Positions 46,101 to 56,234 of a DNA stretch of 64,000 nucleotides are shown here, piece by piece (within the stretch, counting starts at the first letter, position 1; each line of letters opens with the position of its first letter). The notes beneath the pieces are model-generated. The model had not been told where the DNA came from, ran no database searches, and worked only from the letters and a program-made list of their open reading frames with translations. The translations under genes were made by a program, and so were the position numbers. This DNA is from Lumnitzera littorea (taxonomy: Eukaryota > Streptophyta > Magnoliopsida > Myrtales > Combretaceae): assembly GCA_024138015.1 (NCBI GenBank), contig JAMXBB010000004.1, positions 106,982,365 to 107,046,364 on the forward strand. The letters are read 5' to 3'.

Positions 46101-48045
46101 ATAGTCTCTTATTCATCCTCAATCAAACTAAATGATGGGAGATGAGGTCACTATAACGATTAGGGCAGTGATTTGAAGGATAGTTATACGGGAAGTAATG
46201 CCTCTATTACATAAACTTAGGTTTGGTCGTGAGCTATTGCATATACGTTGAGACTCCTTAACTTAGATTAGAGTAAGTGAAATTCCCTTAATTTCACAAC
46301 TGACCAAACTATGTTATGTGATAGCATTTGCATATTGCATTGCATTTAATTAATAGTTTGAGAATTTTATTTGTGTTTGTTATATAGTCTTATGTCTCCA
46401 TCCTCATTTACTAAGTTGTTAATTACTTATACCCTTATAGGATTTTTTGTAGGTGACAATTAAAATGCCACATTATAACTATCTAAAGATTAGCATCCTT
46501 TTGAAGAACTTTAGGAGATTGAGGACTATATTGGTTGATCAATAAAGTTTTAGAAAGTTTTTGTTAACAACTCTTAGATATGTGAGTTGATCATGTAATA
46601 TCTTACTTATCAAACAACTATGATATGTAAATATCTCCTGATATCGTAAGACAGTATATCTATGTATAAACATGATTTAAAATTTTGCATGTAAATTTAT
46701 AAATAATCTTGTATAAACTGTTTACTTCAAAACGGGTAGTTGTGGATATTTTATGTAAATCACATCTATGATAGCAATTAAGAGGTTAGTTACTATCTTG
46801 GGTCAATTTACATAGTAAAATTGTTGTGACTTTGCTGCTTTGAGACGTAACAAGTGATCAGTCCATATCACACAATACAAAATAATTACAAACCAGTACA
46901 GCAAGCCAATAATATACAATACATCTAGGAGAGCATGCATATATAGGCATGTACACAATCTAACTAATTGTAAGTAGAAACATGTATAATTTTAAGTCTC
47001 TAAGTACTATGAAACGGTACTATGAAATATAATAATGTATTAATCCCAAACTTACCTAGATCCTTGCACTTGCTCATTAAGGTGTAATTTCACAATGCAA
47101 AATAATCATTTATCCTTATAACATTAATATGATTTAAGTATTTGTACAAATTGTATACATAGGCTTTATTGTGTAATATAAATTATTATCCTTAGTTTAG
47201 AGTATTATTATATTTAGTAAATTTAGGTTTAAATCTCTCATAACTACTTCTTGTGTTCAGTTAGGTTTTGAATTTGTTTTTTATTTAGACTCTAATTCAA
47301 CTTTTAAATTAGGTTTTAATTTAACTTCTAATCACCCTTTATTTATAATTCTCATAAATGCCTTCTAACCTATTTCCTATAGTTTGTTTAGGTGCATGTA
47401 GCCTTTGGTTTAAGGCTCTAACTAACTCCTTAATATACTTTTACTAGCCCCGATTCTGATTTAGCTTCTAAATTAAGTTCTAATTTGGTAATCTTCTAAA
47501 TTTTGACAGAACCACTCATAAGTTCAATTCACAACCAGATTTAAAACTCATCTTACAGCTTAACTATACTACAATTTGAATCAACTCTCACTTGATTTCT
47601 TCATTAGATTACTTTACACATATAACATATATACTCCCCAAATCTATAACATATTAGTCCGATGCCACAATTGCCATAAAATTCATCACCCAACATTATT
47701 CGATATTACTTAACATTATAACTCATCCCATATTAGAGTTTAAATCAGTAACTTGAAAAATTACAAAATATATATTGATAAATAGCCATTTTAATAGGAT
47801 TTTAAGGCTAAAAATTCAAATTAAATTATCAAAAATAGTTTGCATGAAAAACTTATTATAGTAATTTAATATACATAATAGATGGGTTATAGGAAAATTT
47901 TTGAGCCAAAATAATATCTATTGGGTTTTTAAAAATAAAAGTGAAATCAACTTGATTTAGTTAATTTGTTAAGAGTGATATATTTGAAGACGTAATTTAA
48001 TAATTAGAACATAGTTCAATATTCTAATATCCAATATTATTTACA
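43180..48045 (-). mobile_element. Solo LTR (minus) split by another solo LTR
   Basis: The outer parts (43,180-43,931 and about 46,858-48,045) read as one LTR on the minus strand. The plus-strand left end TGTCATGC is the complement of a GCATGACA terminus, and TCCGTTTTGAAGTAAACAG near 43,280 and CCCAAACTTACCTAGATCC near 47,045 are complements of blocks conserved in the plus-strand LTR. The right end (ATTTACA) is tentative, and no target duplication was found. Net length is about 1.94 kb. Confidence 0.65.
43932..46852 (+). mobile_element. Solo LTR, 2.92 kb, with target duplication
   Basis: Ends are TGTAAGCCCTA and GAGACGTAACA. Flanking pentamers GGTGA (43,927-43,931) and AGTGA (46,853-46,857) are a 4-of-5 target duplication. 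It is homologous to 31,175-36,037. Contents: TATA-like TTTATAAATTAAG near 44,505, a GTAAGTTGGGATCAATAC donor-like block near 45,780 and an acceptor-like TTTTTTGTAGGTG near 46,445. No reading frame is present. Confidence 0.85.
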
Positions 48046-48328
48046 CCAAGGAGACAATTTATTCATTATTTAGCCTGGTAATCCTCCAATCACAAGCCTT
48101 CAGCCTCAATAAATTGAGGAGCTGCTCCTCTACTTAATCTTACCAAAACCGCAGGGCACTTCCACACTGTTGGCATGGGAATGCCCCAATAGAGACACAA
48201 ACAGGGCCTACAAGTCTCTCCATTGACGCTTAATTTGCTTATGCATGCCTCAGGCGTCATCTAAGGAAACAAGTTGGGTGCAAAGAAAATTTGCTTGTCC
48301 CAAGCAGAGAGCATCATCACCCTATAGC

Positions 48329-50084
48329 TCATGTAGATGATGGAATTTCCCAATTCTTAGGAACTGGATTAGCATCATAGATGATCTCTCTATGGCAAGA
48401 CCAAACAAGTTTTATTACTTCTGGGGTTCCGATGCCTGCTCCTCTAGGATCTCCAGAAGGTACAAACCTACACAAAAAGCAAAGTCACCCAGAATTTTAT
48501 CAAAAGGGCAAGACTAATAAATCTGAACTTCTCTTATACCAATGATTTTGTGGGGCTCCAGATGTTCTTGCCCTCAGACTGGCATATGTCGTTCCATTTA
48601 CTGATTTCCCAATAACTTCCTGCAAATCTAGACATTGCACTTTAAGCACTGTATGTAAGTTTTTTCATTTTCCTTTATTAGCTCTAGCTTAAAATGAAAT
48701 TACTAAGAAGCAAGGAATCGAGCTTGCCTGAAGGAAGAGTGGATCATTTGAAACCACAGCAGCTTCTACAACCTCATGAACATCAGGCCAAAGAACTTTC
48801 CAATCAAACCCTGCATCTTCCAACTTAATGCGTCCCTTCGGATCAAGTGCTAACTTCTCAGTAATTCTTTAGCTACCAGTGAACAGTGTCATGAGTGGAT
48901 TGGCCAGTTTAAAGCACATGCGTTCCCTCCTTCAATGGATTACTTTTTGTAATGTGGGGCAGAGCTAAAAAGAGTAATTTCAGTGTAAAGCAACAGCATA
49001 AGAAATACATTTATAAGACTAGGAACTTATCCATAATAAATTTGTCAAGATTAATAAATTATAAATCAGGACAAATTAGACATGAACAGCCAGATAAATC
49101 TCTGTTAGGTTTTTACTCGTAGACCTTTTGTTTGGCAAAACATTGAGAGCGAAAGCAACCTTCAGCATCCAACTTCACAATATTATTTATGTTTCAATTT
49201 ATATGTTGGTTAGAGATGTCAACTACAAACTATTAGCATGGTAAATAAAGGAGGTTGAAGAAGGTGGCACTGGAAGAACATTTGCTCGAAATGGTCTAAA
49301 AACTGCCAATAAAAGTTTCTTTGACAAAATCCTTTTGAGGATAATATAACAAATGTGGAATTGTATTCTGAAGGTAAAAGAGTCAAAACTCGAGTGTTTT
49401 GGTCTAAAAATCTTACGGAAGCTAGATTATTTCTCATCATAACTCAATTATATGTAAATGCAAATGCCACAGAAAGTCAGCTAATGAAAGAGGTTTGGGT
49501 AAAACGCTGAAAATAGAAATGACTTAATTTCTAAGAACCAAGAGAACAAAGCCTGTTTCAAGCTCCTTTATGGTTTCTTGAAGAATATCTACAAATAGCC
49601 AGCACCAAATTGTTTTGATGTTGGTGAAAACATTGTTGGTTTTTTCTTCCCGCATGGTCAACAAAGTATGGTTTGCTGTTTAAGCAAAATACCAAAAATA
49701 CAATTCGTTTTCTCTATGGAAAAGGGTACTGAATGAACCTCTAGCAATAGTGGACTCATTGTCTTTCCATCAGTGTTTATGTAGTCAATATCCTCCAGCG
49801 ACATACCACAGTGATGCAGCAATCGCATCATTTGCTCCATTACAATGCTTACCTATAAAAGGTTTTGAAACTGAGCTATTAAAAGTGAGGGAGTAGCAGC
49901 ACTGTTCTGAATCTGCCATGCACCTCTGTGGCAATTTAGACTCACTACCAATTTCCCCAAGGTACATTCATACCTTGCTATCAGCTTTAAGAATTGGTTT
50001 GTTTCCCATGAATAATGCACCCATCAACTGTAAAACTAGAATCTCTAAAGGAAAATTGAAGGGCCTAATAATGGCAACTTGTGA
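48329..50084 (-). pseudogene. ALDH12-type delta-1-pyrroline-5-carboxylate dehydrogenase pseudogene, introns kept
   Basis: Five exon pieces on the minus strand. (a) 50,084-49,974 reads VAIIRPFNFPLEI, LQLMGALFMGNKP. (b) 49,852-49,739 reads VSIVMEQMMRLLHHCG. (c) 48,904-48,728 reads MTLFTGS, a stop at 48,869-48,871, then KLEDAGFDWKVL and VVSNDPLFLQ. (d) 48,619-48,540 reads EVIGKSVNGTTYASLRART. (e) 48,467-48,329 reads GDPRGAGIGTPEVIKLVW and ends SST-stop. Order and motifs match plant P5CDH, the mitochondrial enzyme that oxidises P5C to glutamate in proline catabolism. Piece c jumps from the middle of the NAD-binding region to the C-terminal part, so the segment with the catalytic Cys is gone. The N-terminal exons are absent; Tat DNA begins about 430 bp upstream. 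Donor of c is GC, not GT. Confidence 0.85.
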
Positions 50085-50511
50085 ACATGTTGTAAAGCCT
50101 TACATAAATATGAAAGCACTGCCAGAAAGATATTGTCAAAGATATCCAGATCAATAAGCATATATTTTGACATAATAACATCTTAGAGACTCAAAAGTTT
50201 AAAACCCACCAGTTATACATCTGTCCCTGTTGTGTTAAAAGAAGCTACAAATTCAACAGAATATCAGGCAGCCCAGCAAGCAGAAAGAAAAGTGTTTGTG
50301 CCAAGTGAAGCTTACACAGTTATTCATCTTCGTGGATGATTATCAATATAAAAGAAATTAACAGGGATCACCAAGGAGACAGTTAGACCCAGCTGGCACT
50401 TCCCAAACTTCAAAAATTTTGAAAAAAATGTCCCGCTTAAGGAATAAAAAATATTGGAGTACATTACATTTTATGGCTTTGCCTTCTGTGTGCAGCTTAC
50501 ATTCCCATGGT

Positions 50512-51592
50512 ATCATGGATGGATCTCCTAATGAATTGTCTAAAAGAAGGTGCTGTCCCTGACAACAAAAAGGAGGCATGAAGATTGGCTTATCAAGCTA
50601 CAAACTACATGCTGATTGATGGTCAGCTATACAAGTGTAGCATATCCTAACCCTACATTCGATGCCTTTCCCCAAGGGATGCCCAGAGGGTATTATCTGA
50701 ACTTTATGGTGGCATATGCAGTAATCATGTGAAGGCACAAACACTGTATATTTGAGCACTGTGACTTGACTATTATTAGCCAACTATGAAAGAAGATGCG
50801 AAGGACGTTGTCTAGTGGTGTCCTCAATGCCAAAAGCATGAGTTACCGAGTAAAGCACCTATAAGTGAATTATGTAAGCTAACCAGTCCTTAGCCTTTCA
50901 TCCAGTGTAGGCTAGATATTCTCAGACTCTTTCTCAAGTCTACTACCCAGCAACAATTTGTCATTGTCGTCGTGAACTACTTTACCAAATGGGCTGAAAC
51001 CGAGGCTGTAGCAAAGATCGCTAAGCAAAAAGTGGAAGCTTTCGTCTTCAACTCCATCATATCTAGATTTGGAGTTCCCTACACAATAATTACAAATAAT
51101 GGCCTGCAGTTTGATAACAATAAGTTCCAAACATTTTGCCAAAAGCACAACATTCGGCTGAACTATACATCTATAGTGTACCCTAAAAAAAATGGACAAG
51201 TCGAAGCCATAAACAAGATCATACTACACAGCTTGAAACGAAAAGTGGATCAAGTTAGGGGGAAGTGGACCAACGAACAACTGAACGTCCTATGGGGATA
51301 CAGAAGCACTCATAGAACCTCAATGGGAGAGACATTATTTAAGTTAGCCTACAATATTGAAGCCGTGTTGTCGATTAAGTTAGACTTACCTAATCTTTGT
51401 ATGCATAATTTTGACGTTATGCTTAATCAAGTTAGATTGACAGCGAATCTAGACACTATTGAGGAAATCCAAGACATTACAAGAGCCAAAGTTACGGCAT
51501 ACCAATATAGAGCAACAAGATACTACAATCAGAAAGTGAAGCATAAGGTTTTCCAACCTGGAGATCTGGTTGCTGTAAGATGGAAGCACTAG
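50512..51592 (+). pseudogene. Tat integrase, tandem copy A
   Basis: The sequence starts abruptly in pol (WMDPLMNCLKEG, YMLIDGQLY). The zinc region has LYGGICSNHVK, where the first His is Tyr, then CPQCQKH. The catalytic core follows: Asp at 50,915-50,917 (LDIL), an Asn at 51,095-51,097 where Asp is expected (TNNG in place of SDNG), and Glu at 51,203-51,205 (GQVEA). Spacing is D-59-N-35-E, as in gypsy integrases. The C-terminus ends KVFQPGDLVAVRWKH. The frame is open from 50,972 to 51,592, although the enzyme cannot be active. No gag, protease or RT lies upstream: the element is truncated next to the P5CDH pseudogene. Confidence 0.85.
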
Positions 51593-52017
51593 GCATACGA
51601 GCAAATCAAGGAAAGCTCAACACAAATTGGGATGATACTGTCTGGATTTAGGAAGTTGTTAGTGAGGGGGCTTATCAACTAGAAAGGATAGATGAATCCA
51701 TCATCCTATGCGCTTGGAATCCATCATCCTATGAGCTTGGAATGTGATAATCTAAAATTTTATTTCACTTAATGTTAGATGATTTCTATCATCACTCATC
51801 TAGTGGCAGCCAACATGCTTGTAAGATTTATTTATGACAATTATATATTTGATGTCTTTGTGATTTGGTTATAATTGCCGAATGAATGAGTTCTAAGCTG
51901 TACGGCAAACAAACTAATCTAAGTTTTAGCCTAATGCGGTAGAAAAACTATACAAATTAACTATACGATTGAGTAATGTGGCTAGTCCACACCTCAAACG
52001 GTTAACGAACGGTATAA

Positions 52018-52325
52018 AAAATGGGTGTATGAAATAAAACATGCCTAGAAGAGATAAGCATGAAGTAGAACATGTCGAGGAAAAATGGGCGTGTGAAATA
52101 AAACATGTCGAGAAAATGGGTGTGTGAAATAAAACATGCCTAGAAGTGGTGGGTTTGTGAAACGAAACAGGCCGAAAGTTAATAAGGCACGTGAAACAAA
52201 TCATACCGAGAGATGATAGTCTTGTGAAATAAAACAAGCATAAAAGCGATAGGCTTATGATGTGAAACAAGCCGAAATATAGCTGGGCATGTGAAAGAAT
52301 GCATGTCGAGAAACAAATGCAGTAA
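52018..52325. repeat. Degenerate 30-40 bp tandem repeat in the Tat 3' region, copy A
   Basis: The motif GTGTGAAATAAAACATGCC(G)AGAA recurs about nine times, near 52,023, 52,058, 52,091, 52,121, 52,152, 52,186, 52,221, 52,262 and 52,290. Tandem copy B (about 56,040) has a single unit. The repeat explains most of the 0.4-kb length difference between A and B. Confidence 0.75.
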
Positions 52326-52484
52326 TTTAAAGTATGTTGACAAAACTGAAGCACGAAACGACATGCAATAACCATAAGAATTGTGAAAGTGCAGTTACAT
52401 GAAATGACATAAGCATTCGACATTGCCTCGATTATATTCCAATCATTAATCATACGAGAATGCAATAAGCTAATGCAAAAAGTT

Positions 52485-54610
52485 CTACGGCCTATTATCG
52501 GATTTAGCAGAAATGATTCTTAAATCTTTGGCTAGGGCTTCCTTGGCATCTAGGTTCTCAGAGTGGCTAACTTCCTTAGCATCAGCTTCATTGTCACTAT
52601 CATTCATACTCTCGACACCTGTCTTGTCGCATTTATCTTCGTCAGCACTACTAACTTTGTCGTTAACGTCAGCAAAATCAATACACGAGCGATCATAATC
52701 AGGATGAAGCTTCAACACCTCCTCCTTGCCGCTTGAACCTCCTCTAATAACTTCTTGCATAGAAGCTTGTCGTATTGCCAACTGGGAGTAACTATATCAA
52801 GAGCCTCTTCAATTGAAGGTCTTTTCTTCATAACCTCTTGCAATTCAGCCACACGACTCTATAAGTTTAAGTTATTAGTCTCCAACTCCTTTATTTGCAT
52901 CCTGAGTTTATCTTCATCATCGCTCATCGTGCAAATAGTTCGGCCGAGGCCCCAACACTCTTCCTTCTTCTTCTTCTATAGCTCCTCTTTTTGGCTTTCA
53001 AACTTTTTGTACTCTTCTTCCATTCTAGCCTTCATACTAGAGACTTCATCGACGATAAGGTCATGTGCCAATTTTTTGGTAGCAAGTTCTTCCTTAAGCT
53101 TTCTCGCCTCCATCTCAACCCTAATCTTTGCATTCTCGGTGGCAGCAATTTAGGTTTTTGATGCATTATACGCATCCTCAATTTTCTACAGCAAATCTAG
53201 TTATTATAATCAAGAATGATTATATTACTTAGATATAACTAAAGATATTACCTTCTTCACTTCTTTGTCGGCCTCGTCCAAGGCTGTAAGAATGTGGCTG
53301 CTCATCTAGGAAAAAAGTGTTAGTTACCCGAACAAGCTCGATAATTAAAAGAAATGTTTATAGATGCTCACTTCATACAATTTGGCCATGACATGGGTCT
53401 TATTGCAACCACCGACACTATTGACATCCTTCTTGGCGATATCAATGTCTTTCAAAAGAATGACTCCTTCCATTAAAGCCAAAGATTTCGTCCTATCTCC
53501 TAAGGCCGAGTTAGCATAAAAAATCTAATGGCTCCAGCAAGGGATGAAGTACTCACTAACCTCTTTGTTTGGCATGAATTCAGTGCTACTAATGCCGAAA
53601 GCTTTAGCACACATTGCTTCCTTCATCTGTTTGTCCAAGCCCTTGGATTTCTTGATAGGTGGCTAGCTAGTAAGTTCCTTCCCTAGTCTTTTTTCACCAT
53701 TTGAATCCACCACAATCCCCAATGATGAGCCTTTTGTGGCAATGGCATTATCATCCTTGACTTCAGGGTGTGTCTCTCGATGCTTGCCACTACTCAAGTC
53801 GACAGAAGTTTGAATAGTCACGACCAGAAGCTCCTAAGAACGAACCTTAGTCAATTGTATATTCTTAATCTCCTTCACTCTCTCAACAGGATGAGAGACT
53901 TATGCAGCTGTCTGCTTTGCTGCAGCTTCCTTTGTTGGTCTCTTTGCGACAGTAGGCCATGTGCTAACTTTTAAGGTGGTCCCCCTCTTATCAACCTTAG
54001 ATTTCTTAGCCTTGGCTTGAGTTGGTAGCTTTGCAAGATTCACCTCTCTAACACTATATCTACAAGACGAGTAAACCAATTAATATAAATAGGGGAAAAA
54101 TATAAACTTTCATTTTCCATGCTGAGTAAGGCTCAAAGGTCGCTATTCTCCCCTTATGTCTCGAGAACGGCTTTCCTCGTAGCTATAATTGGCACGGTGG
54201 TAACACATCAGTGTACCTTCTTTTTCAGAAAATATTGGCTCGCCATTTTCACAATGCCGTATAATTCTCTCAACATCCCAGAAGAACATTTTGTTTCTCC
54301 TTCTCTCCTGAATCTTCTTCGCTGCTGCTGCTGCTACTTCATTTGGCATCAAATCTACATCCTTTATATGTATCGATTCAGTCCATTGGGACTAGAAGTC
54401 CAAATCCTCATTAGATACTATTGACACGAACTTATCATGCCACTTGTGAATCTTAGATTCTAACTTGTCCATGAACTTACACCCATGCCTTACAGCAACG
54501 AAGTACCATTCGTCAGGTTACCTACGGATAGTGAAGAAAAATCTAAATAGCTGAGATGTAGCCCTAACCTCAACTTCTTCACATACTATCTCAAAAGCCA
54601 CTAGAAGCTA
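52485..54610 (-). pseudogene. Antisense extra ORF of the Tat element, copy A
   Basis: It lies downstream of integrase on the opposite strand. From right to left: WYFVAVRHGCKFMDKLESKI and HKWHDKFVSIVSNEDLDF, similar to the 'putative gypsy type transposon' family (PF04195-like); MMPNEVAAAAAKKIQERRR; a middle part; a coiled-coil (about 53,150-52,860); and an acidic tail with DSDNEADAKEVSHSEN (52,781-52,485). Two short GT-AG introns are visible: 53,371-53,306 (GTGAGC...TTCCTAG) and 53,251-53,186 (GTAATATC...GCTGTAG). The N-terminus is missing because the tandem junction cuts it near 54,610. Antisense extra ORFs are known in Tat elements; the function is unknown. Confidence 0.7.
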
Positions 54611-54680
54611 AATTTCTCCCATAAAAATGCTTGTCCAATCTCTCGCAAAGCTGTGAGTTAGCTCCTTGCCTAAAAGAAGA
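54611..54680. other. Junction of the tandem duplication
   Basis: Similarity of copy A to B stops near 54,610 (in B it continues to 58,865). Integrase sequence restarts at ATCATGGATGG (54,681), offset 4,169 bp from 50,512. The 70 bp between read as Tat pol-like text. Confidence 0.65.
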
Positions 54681-55790
54681 ATCATGGATGGATCCCTTAG
54701 TGAATTATCTAAAAGAAGGTTCTATCCCCAACAATAAAAAGGAGGCATAAAGATTGACTTACGAAGCTGCGAACTACACGCTGATTGATGGTCAACTGTA
54801 TAAGCATAGCATATCCCAACCCTATCTTTGATGCCTTTCCCCAAGGGATGCCCAGAGGGTATTATCTAAACTTCATGGTGGCATATGTAGTAATCATGTG
54901 AAGGAACAAACACTGTATATTAAAGCACTATAACTCGGTTATTATTGGCCGACTATAAAAGAAGATGCGAAGGACATTGTCTAGTAGTGTCCTCAATTCC
55001 AGAAGCACGAGTTGCCAAGTAAAGCACCTACAAGTGAATTATGTAGCTTAACCAGTCCTTGGCCTTTCGCCCAGTAGGGGCTAGATAGTCTCGGACCCTT
55101 TCCTAAGTCTATCACCCAGTGACAATTTGTCATTGTCGTCGTAGATTACTTTACCAAGTAGGCTGAGGCCAAGACTGTAGCAAAGATAACTAGCAGAAAG
55201 TGGAAGCTTTCATCTCCAACTCCATCATATCTAGATTTGGAGTTCCCTATACGATAATTATAGATAACAACTCTTAGTTTGACAACAATAAGTTTTGAAC
55301 ATTTTGCCAAACGTAAGGCATTCATCTGAACTATACGTCTGTGGCACACCCATAGACAAATGGACAAGTTGAAGCCATAAACAAGATCATACTGCATAGC
55401 CTAAAGCGAAAAGTGGATCAAGTCAAGGGGAAGTAAGCTGACGAACTACTGAATGTCCTATAGGGATATAGAACCACTCATAGAACCATAACGGGAGAGA
55501 CACCATTTAAGTTGGCCTACAGTACTGAAGCCGTATTATCGATTGAGTTGGATTTGCCTAATCTTCGTACACATAATTTTGATGTTATGCTTAATCAAGT
55601 CGGATTGACAGCGAATCTAGACATTATCAAGGAAATCCAAGACATTGAAAAAGCCAGGGTCGTGACATACTAACATAGAGCAATAAGATACTACAATTAG
55701 AAAGTAAAGCACAAGGTTTTCCAACCTGGAGATTTGGTTTACCGTAAGATGAAAGCACTAAGCATGCGAGCAAATCAAGGAAAGCTCGGC
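54681..55790 (+). pseudogene. Tat integrase, tandem copy B
   Basis: Homologous to copy A throughout. Zinc region LHGGICSNHVK keeps the first His, but the second CxxC reads CPQFQKH. The core has GLDSLGPFPKS (first Asp kept), IIIDNN (second Asp kept, Gly lost) and GQVEAINK (Glu kept), yet stops occur in KTVAKI-proximal text (FTK-stop-AE) and after DNNS. Copy B thus kept the triad residues but lost the frame, the reverse of copy A. Confidence 0.8.
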
Positions 55791-56234
55791 ACGAATTGGG
55801 AGGATCCTCTTAGGATCCGGGAAGTCGTTGGCGAGGGGGCCTATTGAATGTGCTTGTAAGATGTATTTATGACATATTTGATATCTCTATGATTTGGTTA
55901 TAATCATTGAATGAACGAGTTCTAAGCTGTACGACAAACGAACTGATCTATATTCTAGCCTAATGAGGTAGAAGAACTATACAGCCGAGTAATGCAGTTA
56001 GTCCACACCTCAAACAATTAATGGAAAGTATAAAAATAGGTGTATGAAATAAAACATGCCTAGAAATAAATAAAGTAAATTAAAGCATTTTGACGATTGA
56101 GAGCGCGAAGCAACATGCATAAACCAAACAAACTGTAAAAGCTCAATTACGTAAAATTTACATACACTCAGTATTGCCTTGATTATATTCCAGTGATTAA
56201 TTACAAAAGAATGCAATATGCCAATATAATAAGT

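Noticed and set aside
50358..50579. Upstream exon of the P5CDH pseudogene
   Set aside because: The open text (VWEVPAGSNC) does not match expected P5CDH sequence, and the region borders the Tat fragment, so I could not support it.
51926..52465. 179-codon minus-strand open frame between integrase and the antisense ORF
   Set aside because: It is produced by the 30-40 bp tandem repeat, which gives a periodic FHxPxxSxxLFH-like text, and it is absent from tandem copy B.
52755..53153. 132-codon plus-strand frame, with a counterpart at 56,549-56,911
   Set aside because: Ser/Leu-rich mirror image of the coiled-coil region of the minus-strand antisense ORF.
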